From Theropithecus gelada (taxonomy: Eukaryota; Chordata; Mammalia; Primates; Cercopithecidae): DNA of 64,000 nucleotides. Both the position numbers and the translations under genes were made by a program. The stretch covers positions 27,507,527 to 27,571,526 of the forward strand of contig NC_037689.1 in assembly GCF_003255815.1 (NCBI RefSeq), read 5' to 3'. Below, piece by piece: positions 46,032 through 57,419 of the stretch (positions within the stretch are counted from its first letter, which is position 1; every line of letters starts with the position of its first letter). The notes under the pieces were generated by a model. It made no database searches. It was not told the DNA's origin and worked only from the letters and a program-made list of their open reading frames with translations.

Positions 46032-46405
46032 TTTTATGGGCTGAATGTTGGCATTCTCCCAAAATTCAATCTTGAAATCCTAAACTCCCTTCCCCAGGAG
46101 ATGGTATTAGGAGGTGGCATCTTTGAGAGGTCGTTAGATCATGAGGATGGAGTACTCGTGGATGAGATTAGTGTCCTTCAAGAAAAGATCTCAAAGAGCT
46201 CCCTCACCCTTTTTCCATGTGAGGACACAGGGAGAAGTCACTGTCTGTGGACCAGGAAGTGGGCTGTCAACAGAGACTGAATCTTCTGCTGCCTTGATCT
46301 TGGGCTTCCAGTCTCCAGAACTATGAGAAATAAATGTCTGTTGTTTATTACCCCCCACCCCCAGACTATGGTATTCTGTTATAGCAGCCTGAATGGACTA
46401 AGACA
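46032..46405 (+). mobile_element. MLT1 5' LTR
   Basis: ERVL-MaLR LTR of 374 bp: TTATGGGCTGAATGTTGGCA, GATTAGTGTCCTTCAAGAAA, TTTCCATGTGAGGACACAGG, GATCTTGGGCTTCCAGTCTC, GAAATAAATGTCTGTTG (polyadenylation-type signal) and CCTGAATGGACTAAGACA. It is followed directly by internal sequence, so it is the 5' LTR of a partial provirus, not a solo LTR. TSD TCTCC at 46027-46031 pairs with CCTCC at 46945-46949. Confidence 0.92.
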
Positions 46406-46920
46406 GAAATTGGTACTGAGAGTGTAATGTTGAGATGATAAATACCTAAAAATGCAGAAGTAGTTCTGGAACTGAGTAATAAGTAGAAGCCAGAAAAGTT
46501 TTGAAGTGTATGCTAGACAGAGCCTATGTTGCTATGAATAGACCTTTGAAGGTGATTCTAGCGAGGGCTCAGGAAAAAAAAAAGAGAAGAGCTGTACAGA
46601 AAGCCTCAATCGTCTTAGGGAAAATCTATGCAATTTTGAACAGAATGACACTAGAAATATGGACAGGAAGCGCCATTTTTATGAGCTGTCAGAGGCAAAT
46701 GAGAAATAGGCCAGTGCACAATGAAAGAAAGGTGATCTTTGCTACAAAGTGGCAAAGAACTTGGCTGAACCGTGTTCATGTTTTAGTAATTTGTGGAAGG
46801 CAGATCGTGTGAGTGATAAAAGTGAATATTTAGCTGAAGTTATTTCTAAGAAAAGTGGTGAAGGAATGGCTTGGTTCCTCCTGACTGCTTACAGTAAAAT
46901 TTGAGAAGAAAAAGATGTAT
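46406..46920 (+). mobile_element. MLT1 internal region (remnant)
   Basis: Matches MaLR internal sequence: GAAATTGGTACTGAGAGTGT, TACCTAAAAATGCAGAAGTA, AAGGTGATTCTAGCGAGGGC, AAGTGGCAAAGAACTTGGCT and TGACTGCTTACAGTAAAATT. Only about 515 bp remain of an interior normally well over 1 kb, so a large deletion removed the rest. MaLR interiors do not encode a complete retroviral gene set. The 103-codon frame at 46501-46812 is chance. Confidence 0.9.
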
Positions 46921-46944
46921 TAGCAGCCTGAACAGACTAAAACA
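46921..46944 (+). mobile_element. 24-bp remnant of the MLT1 3' LTR
   Basis: TAGCAGCCTGAACAGACTAA followed by AACA repeats the last 24 bp of the 5' LTR (46382-46405, TAGCAGCCTGAATGGACTAA and GACA) with three differences. It abuts the internal region on one side and the TSD on the other, so it marks the original 3' border of the provirus. Confidence 0.85.
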
Positions 46945-46949
46945 CCTCC

Positions 46950-47905
46950 TTCCCTCTAAGTAACATCTTCAAAACAACAAGGTAGGAGAATTGCATCTTA
47001 AGGCTAACACAACTAACTGCTCTTAATACTCAAATCCTGGGATTACTAGAAAGGTTCAGAGGAATCACATTACATTCCCCAATGACTGGTCCTTGGAAAA
47101 GTTTAAAAGCCACTTGCATGTGGATTATCAATTCTGCTCACTAAACAAACAGAAAGGAGATCAGAACACTCAACTTTGCAGAGATTTTCTCTTCACTAAT
47201 TTTTGACTATTGAACTCTAAGTCTAATTTGTAAAGTTTTGCTCCAATGCAAGAGTTTCCATGAAACATTCTCAAATTATCGTTTCTCTCCTCCTACAAAA
47301 AAACCCAAGCATTCACTCTTTCCTGCTTCAGAATATATTTACCTTTATTACTCTTAGTACATTATTGTATGTTCATTATAATATGGTCTACTTCTTGGTG
47401 CCCCTATATGGGAAAACAATGCAAAGTGTATGAAAGTGAAGAGAAAGGACGTAAAATTCAAAGACGACTTCAGGCAGTTCAGTATATTTAAGTTAGGTCT
47501 TGAGGAAGGTGTAAAGACTGGAGCCAGTCAGGGGTGGGTTATAAATGTTCAGGGAAGACTATCAACAGGATGAAACAGTGCACTCACTCCTGAATAATTT
47601 GCTGGGCATGCAAAAATAAATGAGAAGAATTCTCCTCCTAAGATAAATTCTCCATTTAGATAGCTAGTAGTACATTTGACTGATGAAAGTATCTGACATA
47701 GATAATTAAAATGCAACGCAAGGAGACAAAAACAATAGTAAATATACCATGTGAATACAGTGGTATTTTATTCTATTCATAAGTATTCTAAAAAAAAGAT
47801 TACAACTAAACTAAGAACTAGCCAACACAGATAGAATGATAGGGAAAAAATGCAAGTAAAGTTAAATTTGAAAATTAATGCCCTTAAAGCATAATGCAAT
47901 CCTGC
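46950..47905. other. Unassigned stretch
   Basis: No gene or repeat recognised. Confidence 0.5.
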
Positions 47906-47919
47906 CATTGCTTTTTATT

Positions 47920-48233
47920 TTATTTTACTCATTTGTTTTTTGAAACATGGTCTCACTCTGTCACCTAGGCTGAACTACAGTGGTATGATCATAGCTCAGT
48001 GTATCTTTGAACTCCTGGACTCAAGCAATCCTCCCAACTTAGCCTCTCGAGCAGCTGTGACTATAGGCACATGCCACCATGCCTGGCTAATTTTTTCACT
48101 TTTTGTAGAGACAGGGTGGGGAGGGAGGGCTTGCTATGTCATCCAAGCTAGTCTTGAACTCCTGGCCTCAAATGATCCTCCTGCCTTGGCCTCCAAAAAT
48201 ACTGGGATTACAGGCATATGCTACCACCTGGCC
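47920..48233 (-). mobile_element. AluJ (full length)
   Basis: Antisense, from a (TTTTA)n-type tail through AAACATGGTCTCACTCTGTC and GGACTCAAGCAATCCTCC to CTACCACCTGGC. A 10-bp G-rich insertion (GGTGGGGAGG) interrupts the left arm. The TSD is readable: CATTGCTTTTTAT near 47906 and CATGCTTTTTAT near 48234. Confidence 0.92.
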
Positions 48234-48249
48234 CATGCTTTTTATCTTA

Positions 48250-51200
48250 GATGCGTATCTTTTCTAGTGAGATATAAGAGGTAACTCCTATAGCTTTACT
48301 AATGCTATGCAACTTCAAAAAGAAGGGAACTTCTTCTAGATAAGGTTTTCATCGTAATAGTTAAAATGTATAAAATAGGAGCATTCCCTCCTTATCTGTA
48401 TGAAATCATCTAATATACATAGAACATGGAACAGGCGTAAAGAAATGATACATAGCTGTCTTAGGTGGATCATCAGGTAATGAATATACATGCTAAGTTT
48501 AAAGAAAGGCTGGGCATTCAGAGAACACCCTATTAAATTGAATGGCTTATCAAAAGCAGAAAGAGCACCAAAACCTGTCATACACACACAATGAGCATCT
48601 AGAGTAGTTTGACACACCTGGTGATTAACAGTCATCATCAGGCCAGCACATGCAAGCATCAAACATTTCTTCTGCACATCCACCTGGTCTTATTTGGAGT
48701 TACTCTAAAGGCCCCACATGAGACAAGAAGTTGTGTGCAGCTAAATTACTTGGAAGATGGGATAGTCAATAAATGGACTATGCACAAGTTTGTAACGAAT
48801 GTGGCCAAGCTGGGCTCCATTCTTCTTGAAAACCTTGGAGGCACTCTATAGAATGTGCACATCTGGTTGAACCACACCTCAACCCTGCAGGTGTTATTCC
48901 CATTGTGTGCTTGAGTTATGCCTGCACATGGCATGGTCCTCAGTAGCTTCAGAGAAAGCACTTCTAAGAGAGACTGTCAAGACACATTTATTCCAAGAGG
49001 AATGCTGATGAGATGATGGTGGAATGCAGTGTTTGGAACTGTCTGCTGTACAGGTTCTGAAACCAGAGAACCCAGGAGATAAGGGCAGACCACCATTCTT
49101 ACCAGCCACACTCCTTATGGGATAGGCATATTCTCATTGGATAAGAGACAAAATAGAAGCTGGAACTAGCTAAGCCACTGACACAAGGTGACACTTTTAT
49201 TAAATGAGAAAATCTCATTTCAAAGTAAATGTTCTACAACTTCGTATAACACTGGCCTCACTGGGCAATGTATATATAAGTGGTTGGATATACTCAACTT
49301 GAATGAGAGGAAAGTTTCTGTATGTGTTGCCCAAACGCCATAAAAAATCCAAGAGGCAGATCTTGGTAACTCTATCACTAGACTGCAGCTTTAACATCAT
49401 TTTCATTTAGTACAAAGTGAATGCCTCATTGACATTCCACCTTCAGGGAAACATGTCACAGTATAAAGAGAAACAAGTCACACATCGGGGTCCCTGCAAA
49501 TGATACTGATCATTGATCAACTTCTGCATAGAAACAGATAAGATATGGCTTTGAAATTTTCTTTACAGTTGTTAAAAACCATAGCATGTGTTCATCGGAA
49601 CTCCTGAAAAGATAGAACATGACATATACTTTATTTATGCTTCATTGCAGTGAGAGCAATATTAAAGATAATATCCTGTCACAAAATAGTACAGGCAGTT
49701 TGGCAAAGTACAGACTTTGAGTATGAATAAGATGTTGAATCCTGTATACACTTAGCTTAAATATTAATAAACAGTAAATTAATCACTTTGATTTCCTACT
49801 CATACTGCTTAACTTTTCAAGTTGCACTTTGCTGTTTTTTTACAAAGCTCTTCTGTTCCTGTGTCTCACAGGACATGAAAATTCAGAGTGTGATTTGTAT
49901 TACATAATCTGTAAATATTATGCTAAGTGCATATGTAGAAAAGCCAATGACTACTGTATACTGAACAATGAATGAATAGTGGTGTTTCACCTTGTACCAC
50001 TTTGGCCTGTTATTATTAATAAGTATACTTAAAACTGAATAAATACAGACAAATGTTATATGCTTTGATATCATATTTAAATATACTCCCCAAAGCTGCT
50101 TTTCTGTGTTTAATCTTGAGGGAGATACAAGCATTGCAGCTATACATAAAATGTTTACTGTAGTTTCATTGACTTGAGTAGAAGACAGGTCATTTTGTAA
50201 AATGCCAAGGCTTTACTGCATTTCCAGAATGCAAATGAAAGTCATTTGGGAAATTGGCTCTAACACAAACTGGTTGTCAGGAAAGATTGTTGTGAAACTT
50301 GATTACTTAAAACTTGGAAGAGAAAATACAGCTTAGTAACCAAACCTACACCAGATAGTAGATGACAACTGTGTAGGATCATTTTCATTTCTAATATTTC
50401 CATAAAATTCAGCATCAATGTACATTTTTCACCATTACCCTAAATACAGTAGGCGGAGTGGCAGCAAATGCAATAAAGATCCTTATCAGGCTGGGGATAA
50501 ATTTGGTCTGTTGTCTGAGAAAAAGTTAGCAAAGCCTGCAGTTGACAGAATGAGGCCACTTTATCATGGGGGGAGGAGATTAGATTCTACTGATGTAGGC
50601 GTTAGATTCATTGTAGGTCTCACACTTACTCCTTCCTTTTGCCTCTATCCATGACAAAATACTAATGTTCACAGCAAAATTTACTGAGGACTTATTTTTA
50701 AATATTTCAAAAATGATGGTCAGTGCAACTCTCTTTAAATTTTTATTGCAGTTTATTTTTATGTTATTTTATTGGAATCAACCACCTAGGAACTAGAACA
50801 AGCTTTGGATAGAAGCCCTAGGTTGGGGCAAGATAGGAGAAAGCTATCTCTTTTCTCTCTGTCTTGGCCCTGCCTGATTTTTCCTGCTGGTTCCGTAGCA
50901 GCACATGAGAGACCTCTTATAAAATCCTGAGACCACAAAGCTAAGGAAGGTGGAAGGAGTTTAGTAAGAAGCTGAGTCATTCCACTACCTTTCTGCTTCT
51001 GTGCATGAACCTTTGCTGTAACATTGTCCTGCTCTGGGAAGAAGGAAACTGGAAGCTGGGAAAATGCTTCTAGTCAAAGGCTACTTTTCAAAATTTGCAT
51101 CAGCAGTGCCATGCTGGGATAATGTGCATGAGAGAGAAGTATGGATACAGACTGGCTCCCTTTCCTTTAAGCCTCAAGAATATGCACCAAGAAAAGCACA

Positions 51201-51859
51201 TGAAGGACATACAGGAAAGGTTACTCCCTGTAAGATTTACAATGCTGGTCCTGTGATACCAAGCCCCCACATCCTTCCTGCTCATCCTGCAGGTAGTGTG
51301 CAGTCCCTCCCCCATCACTATAAACCTTCCTCTCTTTATCAGTTGAGCTCCTCGGGGTCCTCAAATTTACAGTCTTGAAATCTGATTTCTAACCTGGGTG
51401 GGTGTCAAGGAGCATTTCATCCCAGGCTTACCTGCAGATTGCAGAAACCCATTTATGGATTTTCCTACACATCAGACTATGTGCTGACTCCTTGAGAGCA
51501 GAAGCCACAAGCTAAGCGGCTGATCAATACTTTTATTTTTTTCAGTGAAGTAACAAATAATTCATACTGAAAGGAAACTGGAGAAATCCGTAAATGCAAT
51601 ATTTTTATTATGATTCTCAGCTCCCTTTTCAACGGTTCATTCTTCTCTAAAAGGAACATGAATGAGAACTGACACTCTTAATGGGTGGTGGGGAAGAAAA
51701 TGAGCAGAGTGGAAAATGGACCCTTCTTCCCACTTCCTCCATTAAAGGGCACGCTGTGGATGTGGCTTTGTGTATTTTCAATTTGCCTGTGTGTTCTGGT
51801 ACTTTTATCATTTTGTTGCTACCAATTGGATCTAGTACAGCTGTCTTTGATTGTAAGTA
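48250..51859. other. Unassigned, repeat-poor DNA
   Basis: About 3.6 kb in which I recognise no interspersed repeat. Open frames reach 115 codons (minus, 48336-48683) and 104 codons (plus, 51064-51378); neither has a domain I know. Segment 51300-51350 has a TATAAA next to a GAGCTCCTCGGGG motif, which could suggest an LTR promoter, but nothing else supports that. Confidence 0.5.
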
Positions 51860-51937
51860 CCTCTCTTTCTCTCTTTCTCTCTCTCGCTCTCTCTCTCTCC
51901 GTGTGTGTGTGTGTGTGTGTATGTGTGTGTGTGTGTT
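51860..51937. repeat. Compound microsatellite (CT)n(GT)n
   Basis: A CT/CTTT-rich pyrimidine run broken by one G at 51886, passing at 51900 directly into about 18 GT units with one AT. Confidence 0.95.
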
Positions 51938-52549
51938 GGGGTGCTATTTACTAATAATGTATCGATGTGTTTGAAAACAAAATCAACTCATGAATGAATT
52001 AATGTGTGTGAGGGATCACAGTAGTCCCTTAAGAGTTTATAAGATCTTAGTAGCAATCATCCACGAATGAACAGTTAGTTATTTTAAACAAATGTGCATT
52101 TTTAATGACATAGTTTTTCCGGACCATTCACAGTCTAGCGCTTGAGTCTTGACTTAACAGAATTACCCCAATGGAGCTGTTGCAGGGAGGACTTTCACCA
52201 GTTCAACACTCCAGACTTGCTCAATCAAGCTCCTGTGGATTGCTGTGTTCAATGTCTCCCCCACCTCTTTCTTCCATAATTAGCTTGGTCCTTGTGGTCA
52301 GTTCAACATTGACATGTAGTGATTTCACATGATTACAAAGATTCAGAAAAAAAAGTAACTATTTTCAATTCCTTTCCAGATAACAATGATTAAAGTCTGG
52401 AAGAAGCTTAGTCTTCTACCAGTCTCAATAGGAATTTATTCTCTGCAGGACTCGAAGCATTTTCCACCAGATCCAGTGACATGTTCTTTCCTAGCTTTCT
52501 GAAAGGCCTTTTACCTAGAATTCCTCATTTAGCATCTTTATAGGCTGCC
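51938..52549. other. Unassigned stretch
   Basis: No gene or repeat recognised. Confidence 0.5.
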
Positions 52550-52860
52550 ATTACCAATCTGAATTTTTCCTCTGAAGCAATTTATAAAATCATATCTCCT
52601 CTCTGAAATATTTTTTCTTCTCTGTATCTAAACTGTTGGAATGAGGAGATACTTTCATCCCTATCTTAAGAAATTCGTTCTTCTTACTCTCCAACTTTAG
52701 GTAACATGAATGACATAGATATATCTAATAATATGGGTGTCTCTTACCTACCCATGTGCTTTTATTGTCAATGGTAAGCTCCTAGAAGGTAGGGCCATAC
52801 CTTAACTCAGTTAAATTCAACCTGATACAGTGTTGTACCAATCAATTGATACTATATTGA
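52550..52860 (+). mobile_element. L2 LINE 3' region (diverged)
   Basis: CTTTTATTGTCAATGGTAAGCTCC... followed by a TAGAAGGTAGGGCCATACC segment matches the L2 3' end, which reads 'gactgtaagctccttgagggcagggacc' in consensus. The TTCTTCTCTGTATCTAAA part upstream fits less well. Left border uncertain. Confidence 0.5.
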
Positions 52861-54200
52861 CCAACTGATACTGTATTGTATAATTCAATGTAGTTGCCAA
52901 TAATTAGACTAATGATGACAGGGAGTTGGAATATTAAAGGCCTGGACTTTAAAAATCTCAGAATGGCAGGGAATCACAGACTTAATTCAATCCAACTTGT
53001 CTTATAATATGGAAATCATCTCTGCATGTCTTGACTATTCTCTGTACAGATACTGTTTAAACTCCTTCAGTAACAGAGAATCTGCTGTTCCCTGAGGAAT
53101 CTCACCCAATAGCCACAGAGCTCAATTATTAGGAATAATATGACTAGAAATAATAACTAGATATAGCTAATAATTATTGGAAATACATTTTCTATTTTCA
53201 GAAATAATTGTAAAAACCCATTTGTCAGACCAGAGTTTCCCAGGAAAGGAATGTCACCCATGTTCAGGTGAATAATAAGCATGTTGAACAATGACATTTC
53301 ACCCTGCATTACCCAACCTGGGTACCAGCCCCAGGAGAGTTCTCTAACTCAGATTCCATCTGTGCCTAACTCCATGCTTTGCAGACTGGCTGCTAAATTT
53401 CAGGCCTGTGTTTCTGGAGCCGAGGAAGATCATGATGAATTCTGTCGACTGAGTCTCAGTGAAAGCCATGATGATGCATTTGCAATACTTTTACCTCTTA
53501 TTCACACCAGCTTCAAGAAACCTCCAGTCATCAGTGTGAATCATCACCCCTTCTCTGAGTTTGAAACAGCTCCTAATAGAAGGATAAAGTCACAACTGAT
53601 CCAAAGATAATTCAAGGTAATTTTCACTTCAGAGAAATGCCTTCAAAAGGTGGATGTTCATTCAGCACTTTTGTCTTATCAGTAACAATTTCCTCAACAA
53701 TACTTTCCTTTTTGCAAGGAGATGACACATTTCTTTAATGAATTTCTTCTCTACTGCTCAAATCCTCATTTGGACATGCATTGCACAATAACACACATAA
53801 TGGACTTGGAAAATGATATTAGACAAAACTGGGCTTTATATGCAGCCTTCCTGTTAGGCAACCACGGTACGTTCTGCTCTGGATAAGAGGGACAACGGTA
53901 TTAAGTGAGTCATAACATGTTTTCCTGAAAGCAAAGAACATCCTAGTGCATAGAAAAAGTGAAGGATGACAATATTTCAAGACAGAAACTTTAATTTTTA
54001 AAAAATGATTTCCCTACTTCCAGACATGGGCTTATCCTTAAAGATAATGAATTGATTTGGGCTGCGAGAGCAACTTTAAAGTAATGGTAAGCATCTTTTA
54101 AGTAATGGTAATCTAGTGTATTGCATTTTCTCAATAAGCAATATCTAATGAAAGGGGAAAGTGTTTAATAGGCAGAAATAACGTAAAAGTAACACTCATA
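52861..54200. other. Unassigned, possible L3/CR1-like remnant
   Basis: About 52970-53130 (AATTCAATCCAACTTGTCTT, then CAGTAACAGAGAATCTGCTG) resembles an ancient CR1/L3-type LINE only loosely. A 109-codon open frame at 53281-53610 lies in unique-looking DNA; no domain recognised, no splice context, not called. Confidence 0.35.
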
Positions 54201-54327
54201 TGTACACACACGTGCACACACAGGCACACGCGCACACATACACATATGTATATATGTGTGTGTGCATGTATGTATGCATGCATGCATGTGTGTTTGTGTG
54301 TGCATGCATGTGGGTGTGTGTGCATTC
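54201..54327. repeat. CA/TG inverted microsatellite
   Basis: A CA-rich half (54203-54244) leads through TATGTATATA into a TG/CATG-rich half (54256-54327), so the two halves are roughly complementary. Positions 54224-54293 alternate purine and pyrimidine for 70 bp without a break. Confidence 0.93.
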
Positions 54328-54802
54328 CCCATCATCTCATCCTATTTACTTCATTCACTCCAAAGTATTCAGGTTTAAGACATGCCAATGCAAAATACCA
54401 AACTATGAATAAATAATTTGCAATGTGTACCCCGTTTATTGTACTGATTTAACTAAGGAAAACTATGCGCCAAAGCTTCTGGTTACTCCTTGCCTTTCCA
54501 AACTATCCCTGTTATTTTGCATTGACTCATGGAAACTTGTATTTTGTGGCTAAGTTCTTATTGTAATCCTTCTTTCACTAAGAAACAATCAAAAACAAAG
54601 TTGTCACTAAAAGTTCTAAAAATTGCCTACCAAATTCCTTACATATACTCTTTTACTAAACAAATGAAGGAAGCAAACTTGACAAATGATTATAATTAAC
54701 ACAAAATGAGAAAGATTCATATAGAAGTTAGTCTATTGTATCTACTGCATAGTCTATGAAAATGTGATTACAGGATTCTTGTCAATTACCATGTCTACGC
54801 AA
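54328..54802. other. Unassigned stretch
   Basis: No gene or repeat recognised. Confidence 0.5.
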
Positions 54803-54941
54803 GGTCAGGCCTGGTGGTTTACAACTATAATCCCAGCACTTTGGGAAGACAAGGTGGTGGTGGTGGTGGGGGCGGGGGCGTCTCTTGAAGCCAGGAGCTT
54901 CAAGAGAGCTGGGATTACAGGTGTGAGACACTGTGCCTGGC
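54803..54941. mobile_element. Alu fold-back: two Alu 5' ends, head to head
   Basis: Starts as a plus-strand Alu 5' end (GGTCAGGCCTGGTGGTTTAC ... CCCAGCACTTTGGG). It then passes through (GGT)n and GGGGGCGGGGGCG and ends as a minus-strand Alu 5' end (GCTGGGATTACAGGTGTGAG ... TGCCTGGC). Arms 54804-54837 and 54908-54941 match at about 25 of 34 positions as inverted repeats. Nested at the turn is a perfect 10-bp stem, TCTCTTGAAG and CTTCAAGAGA (54881-54907). Confidence 0.85.
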
Positions 54942-55268
54942 AGATCTAACTGTTTTTAAGAGTAACTGTTACAACACAAGGTAACATAATTTTTAGTTGG
55001 TTCTATGTCAAATAGAAACTTATCAGAAAGCCAACTGTTGCAACGACTAAGAGATAAATTCTTTTTCAGCATATATAAAATTAATTGTTTCAAATATATA
55101 GATTGCTTTTAATAAACCAACAGGAGAAAGTTAAACTGCATTATGCAAAATGAGCAAAGGATGTAATTAACAAGAAAAAATATGCCTAAGTGTATTTTAA
55201 ACAGATGAACAGCTTAATTCATACAAAAGAAACAAACTAAAGATTACTATTATTGTTATCACATAGAC
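54942..55268. other. Unassigned stretch
   Basis: No gene or repeat recognised. Confidence 0.5.
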
Positions 55269-55476
55269 CAGGGGTCAGCAAAATATGCTCCAGGAAGCAA
55301 ACCTGGCCAGGACTCCTTTTGTAAATACAGATTTATTGGAAGAGAGCCACACCATTCATGGACAAATCATCTATTGCTGCTGTCACACTGCAAGGGCAGA
55401 TTCGAGTAGTCAGGACAGAAACCATGTGGCTCACATTTACTATCTGATCCTTTACAGGAGTTTTACTGACCTGGGA
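55269..55476 (+). mobile_element. hAT-Charlie MITE (MER58-like?)
   Basis: Terminal repeat CAGGGGTCAGCAAA, then TTTTGTAAATACAGATTTAT and TGGAAGAGAGCCACACCATT, and a far end TACTATCTGATCCTTTACAG with TTTTACTGACCTGG. This is a common 200-bp hAT MITE in sense orientation. I am confident of the class; the family name is a guess. No clean 8-bp TSD found. Confidence 0.75.
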
Positions 55477-55599
55477 CAGACAAAAATGACATGCTTTATA
55501 ACACTCTCTGTTGGCAAGAATGTGGCCAAGATGCATCTATAGGTTGTGCTTGGAAGCTAAATTGTTTAGTCCTCTAAAACTCAACAGCATCTATATACA

Positions 55600-56402
55600 T
55601 TTATAATAGATACGGAATCCTACCCCCACTCAAAGGTGTGTGAAGGGCCGGGCGCAGTGGCTCATGCCTGTAATCCCAGCACTTTGGGAAGCCGAGGTGG
55701 GCAGATCATGAGGTCAGGAGATCGAGATCAGCCTGGCTACCACGGTGAAACCCCATCTCTACTAAAAATACAAAAAAAAATTAGCCGGGCGTGGTGGCGG
55801 GCACCTGTAGTCCCAGCTACTCTGGAGGCTGAGGCAGGAGAATGGCATGAACCTGGGAGGCGGAGCTTATAGTGAGCCGAGATCGTGCCATTGCACTTCA
55901 GCCTGGGCGACAAAGCTGGACTCTGTCTCAAAAAAAAAAAAAAAAAAAGAAAGAAAAAGAAAAAGAAAAAAGAAAAAAAAAAGGTGTGTGAAGGATGTTT
56001 CACTGCACTCGGGTTTATGGTAGCAAGTATTTGGAAACAATCTCCATGTCCAACCACGGCAGTCCAATCGATGAATCATGGTAGGTCCATACATGGGCCT
56101 GTGACAGAGGCTTCCTGAAGAATGAGGTGGATGTTTATGTGTCAAAACAGGACAACCTCAAAGTTATGCTATTAAGTGGAAAAAGCAAGATGTAAAGAAT
56201 GCTCTATTGCACTGGCATTTCCATGGCTGTTTAGCCACAAATGTCTCTGGAAGAATTCTCAAGCCACAAGAAAGAAAGGTGGTCACTGGAACAACTGAAT
56301 GAAGGGGTGGGGAATGGCACAGTCAAATGGTGCCCTTGTATGCCTTTTGTTATATTGGACTTTTTAAACCACATGCACAATTAACTTTCAAAACAAACCA
56401 AA
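55600..56402 (+). mobile_element. L1M LINE-1 3' end, split by an AluY
   Basis: The part after the Alu (from 55994) follows an old L1 end: GGTAGCAAGTATTTGGAAAC, AATCTCCATGTCCAACCA, TATTAAGTGGAAAAAGCAAG, then TTGTATGCCTTTTGTTATAT and CACATGCACAATTAACTTTC. The part before the Alu (55600-55645) is too short to confirm. Non-coding. Confidence 0.65.
55646..55979 (+). mobile_element. AluY (full length, perfect TSD)
   Basis: GGCCGGGCGCAGTGGCTCAT to GCCTGGGCGACAAAGCTGG. AluY-type GATCATGAGGTCAGGAGATC and GGAGGCGGAGCTTATAGTGA. The tail is A-rich with (GAAAA)n. Perfect 14-bp TSD AAAGGTGTGTGAAG at 55632-55645 and 55980-55993. It inserted into the L1M. Confidence 0.97.
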
Positions 56403-56816
56403 ACAAATGCTTCACCGAAATGAAACATCATTCAGTACTAGATATTTGCAGCACATTTGTAGACGTAACCTTGAGAAACAGCGCATTGAAGAAAAACAAG
56501 ATGGAGTTCCATCCACAGTCATGGAGTTAGAGGATTGAGGAGACACTGCAGTTGGGGAGTCTCAAGGGAAGGGAAGAGGAGAAAATTTGAAACCATGAAT
56601 TTAAAGGGGAAACACAAACAGGAGGGTTCCCTTTCCCAAAAGCATATTGACTGACATAATGAAAAATTTAACATTCTTCTGCAGGATAGAATGGATGAAG
56701 TGTTTAAAAGATTAAGCTGAAGGCATGCCAATTCAAATTTGCCAGAAGAGAAAAGGAAGAGGGCATGAAACAGATCACAAATGAATCAAAATCCCTTCAA
56801 ATAAAACACAGACAAT
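56403..56816. other. Unassigned stretch
   Basis: No gene or repeat recognised. Confidence 0.5.
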
Positions 56817-57357
56817 TGTAGTCCTCCATTACCCATGGGGACACGTACCAAGACCTGCAGTGGTTACCTGAAAACACAGACATTACTGAACCTTATATGT
56901 GCTATGCATTTTCCTATACATAGATGCCTATGATAAAGCTTAATTTATCAATTAGGCAGAGGAGATTAACAATAATAGCTAATAATACCATAGAAGAATT
57001 ATAATAACATGCCAGCATCACTACTCTTGCACTTTGGGGCCACTGTTAAGTGAAATAAGGGTTACTTGAGCACAAACACTGCAGTACCATGACAGATGAT
57101 CTGGTCACTGAGCAGACTACTAAGTGACTAAGGGTCAGGCAGTCTCTACAACATGAAAATGCTGGACAGAGGGAGGATTCACCTCTTGGGCAGGATGGAT
57201 TGGGAGGGAGCAGGACTGCTGCAGAATTCATCACGGTACTCAGAACCAAGGGCAATATAAAACGGATGCACTGTTTATTTCTCGAATTTTCTGCAGATCA
57301 TGGTTGACCATAGATAATTGAAACTGCAGAGTATAACTGAGGACAAACGAGTAGTAC
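56817..57357 (+). mobile_element. MER44/Tigger7-type DNA transposon
   Basis: Non-autonomous TcMar-Tigger element of about 540 bp. Left end TGTAGTCCTCCATTACCCAT; interior CCTATGATAAAGCTTAATTT, GCACTTTGGGGCCACTGTTA, GACTACTAAGTGACTAAGGG, GTTTATTTCTCGAATTTTC; right end AACTGAGGACAAACGAGTAG. The ends sit next to TA, the Tigger target. No transposase is encoded; this class is an internally deleted derivative. Confidence 0.85.
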
Positions 57358-57419
57358 TAATGAATTCTGTCATCTTTTGTAGAATCAAAGTTACGCAATT
57401 GTTTAGGAAGTCATCATGT

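Noticed and set aside
46501..46812. 103-codon frame in the MLT1 interior, possibly a gag-like gene
   Set aside because: It lies inside MaLR internal sequence, which encodes no complete gag here. No zinc knuckle, protease or RT motif is seen.
51300..51360. LTR-type promoter (TATAAA plus GAGCTCCTCGGGG)
   Set aside because: Without a recognisable LTR start, polyadenylation region or TSD, two short motifs are not enough.
53281..53610. 109-codon frame in unique-looking DNA
   Set aside because: No domain, no splice or poly(A) context, no upstream promoter signal. Would need conservation or RNA evidence before being called.
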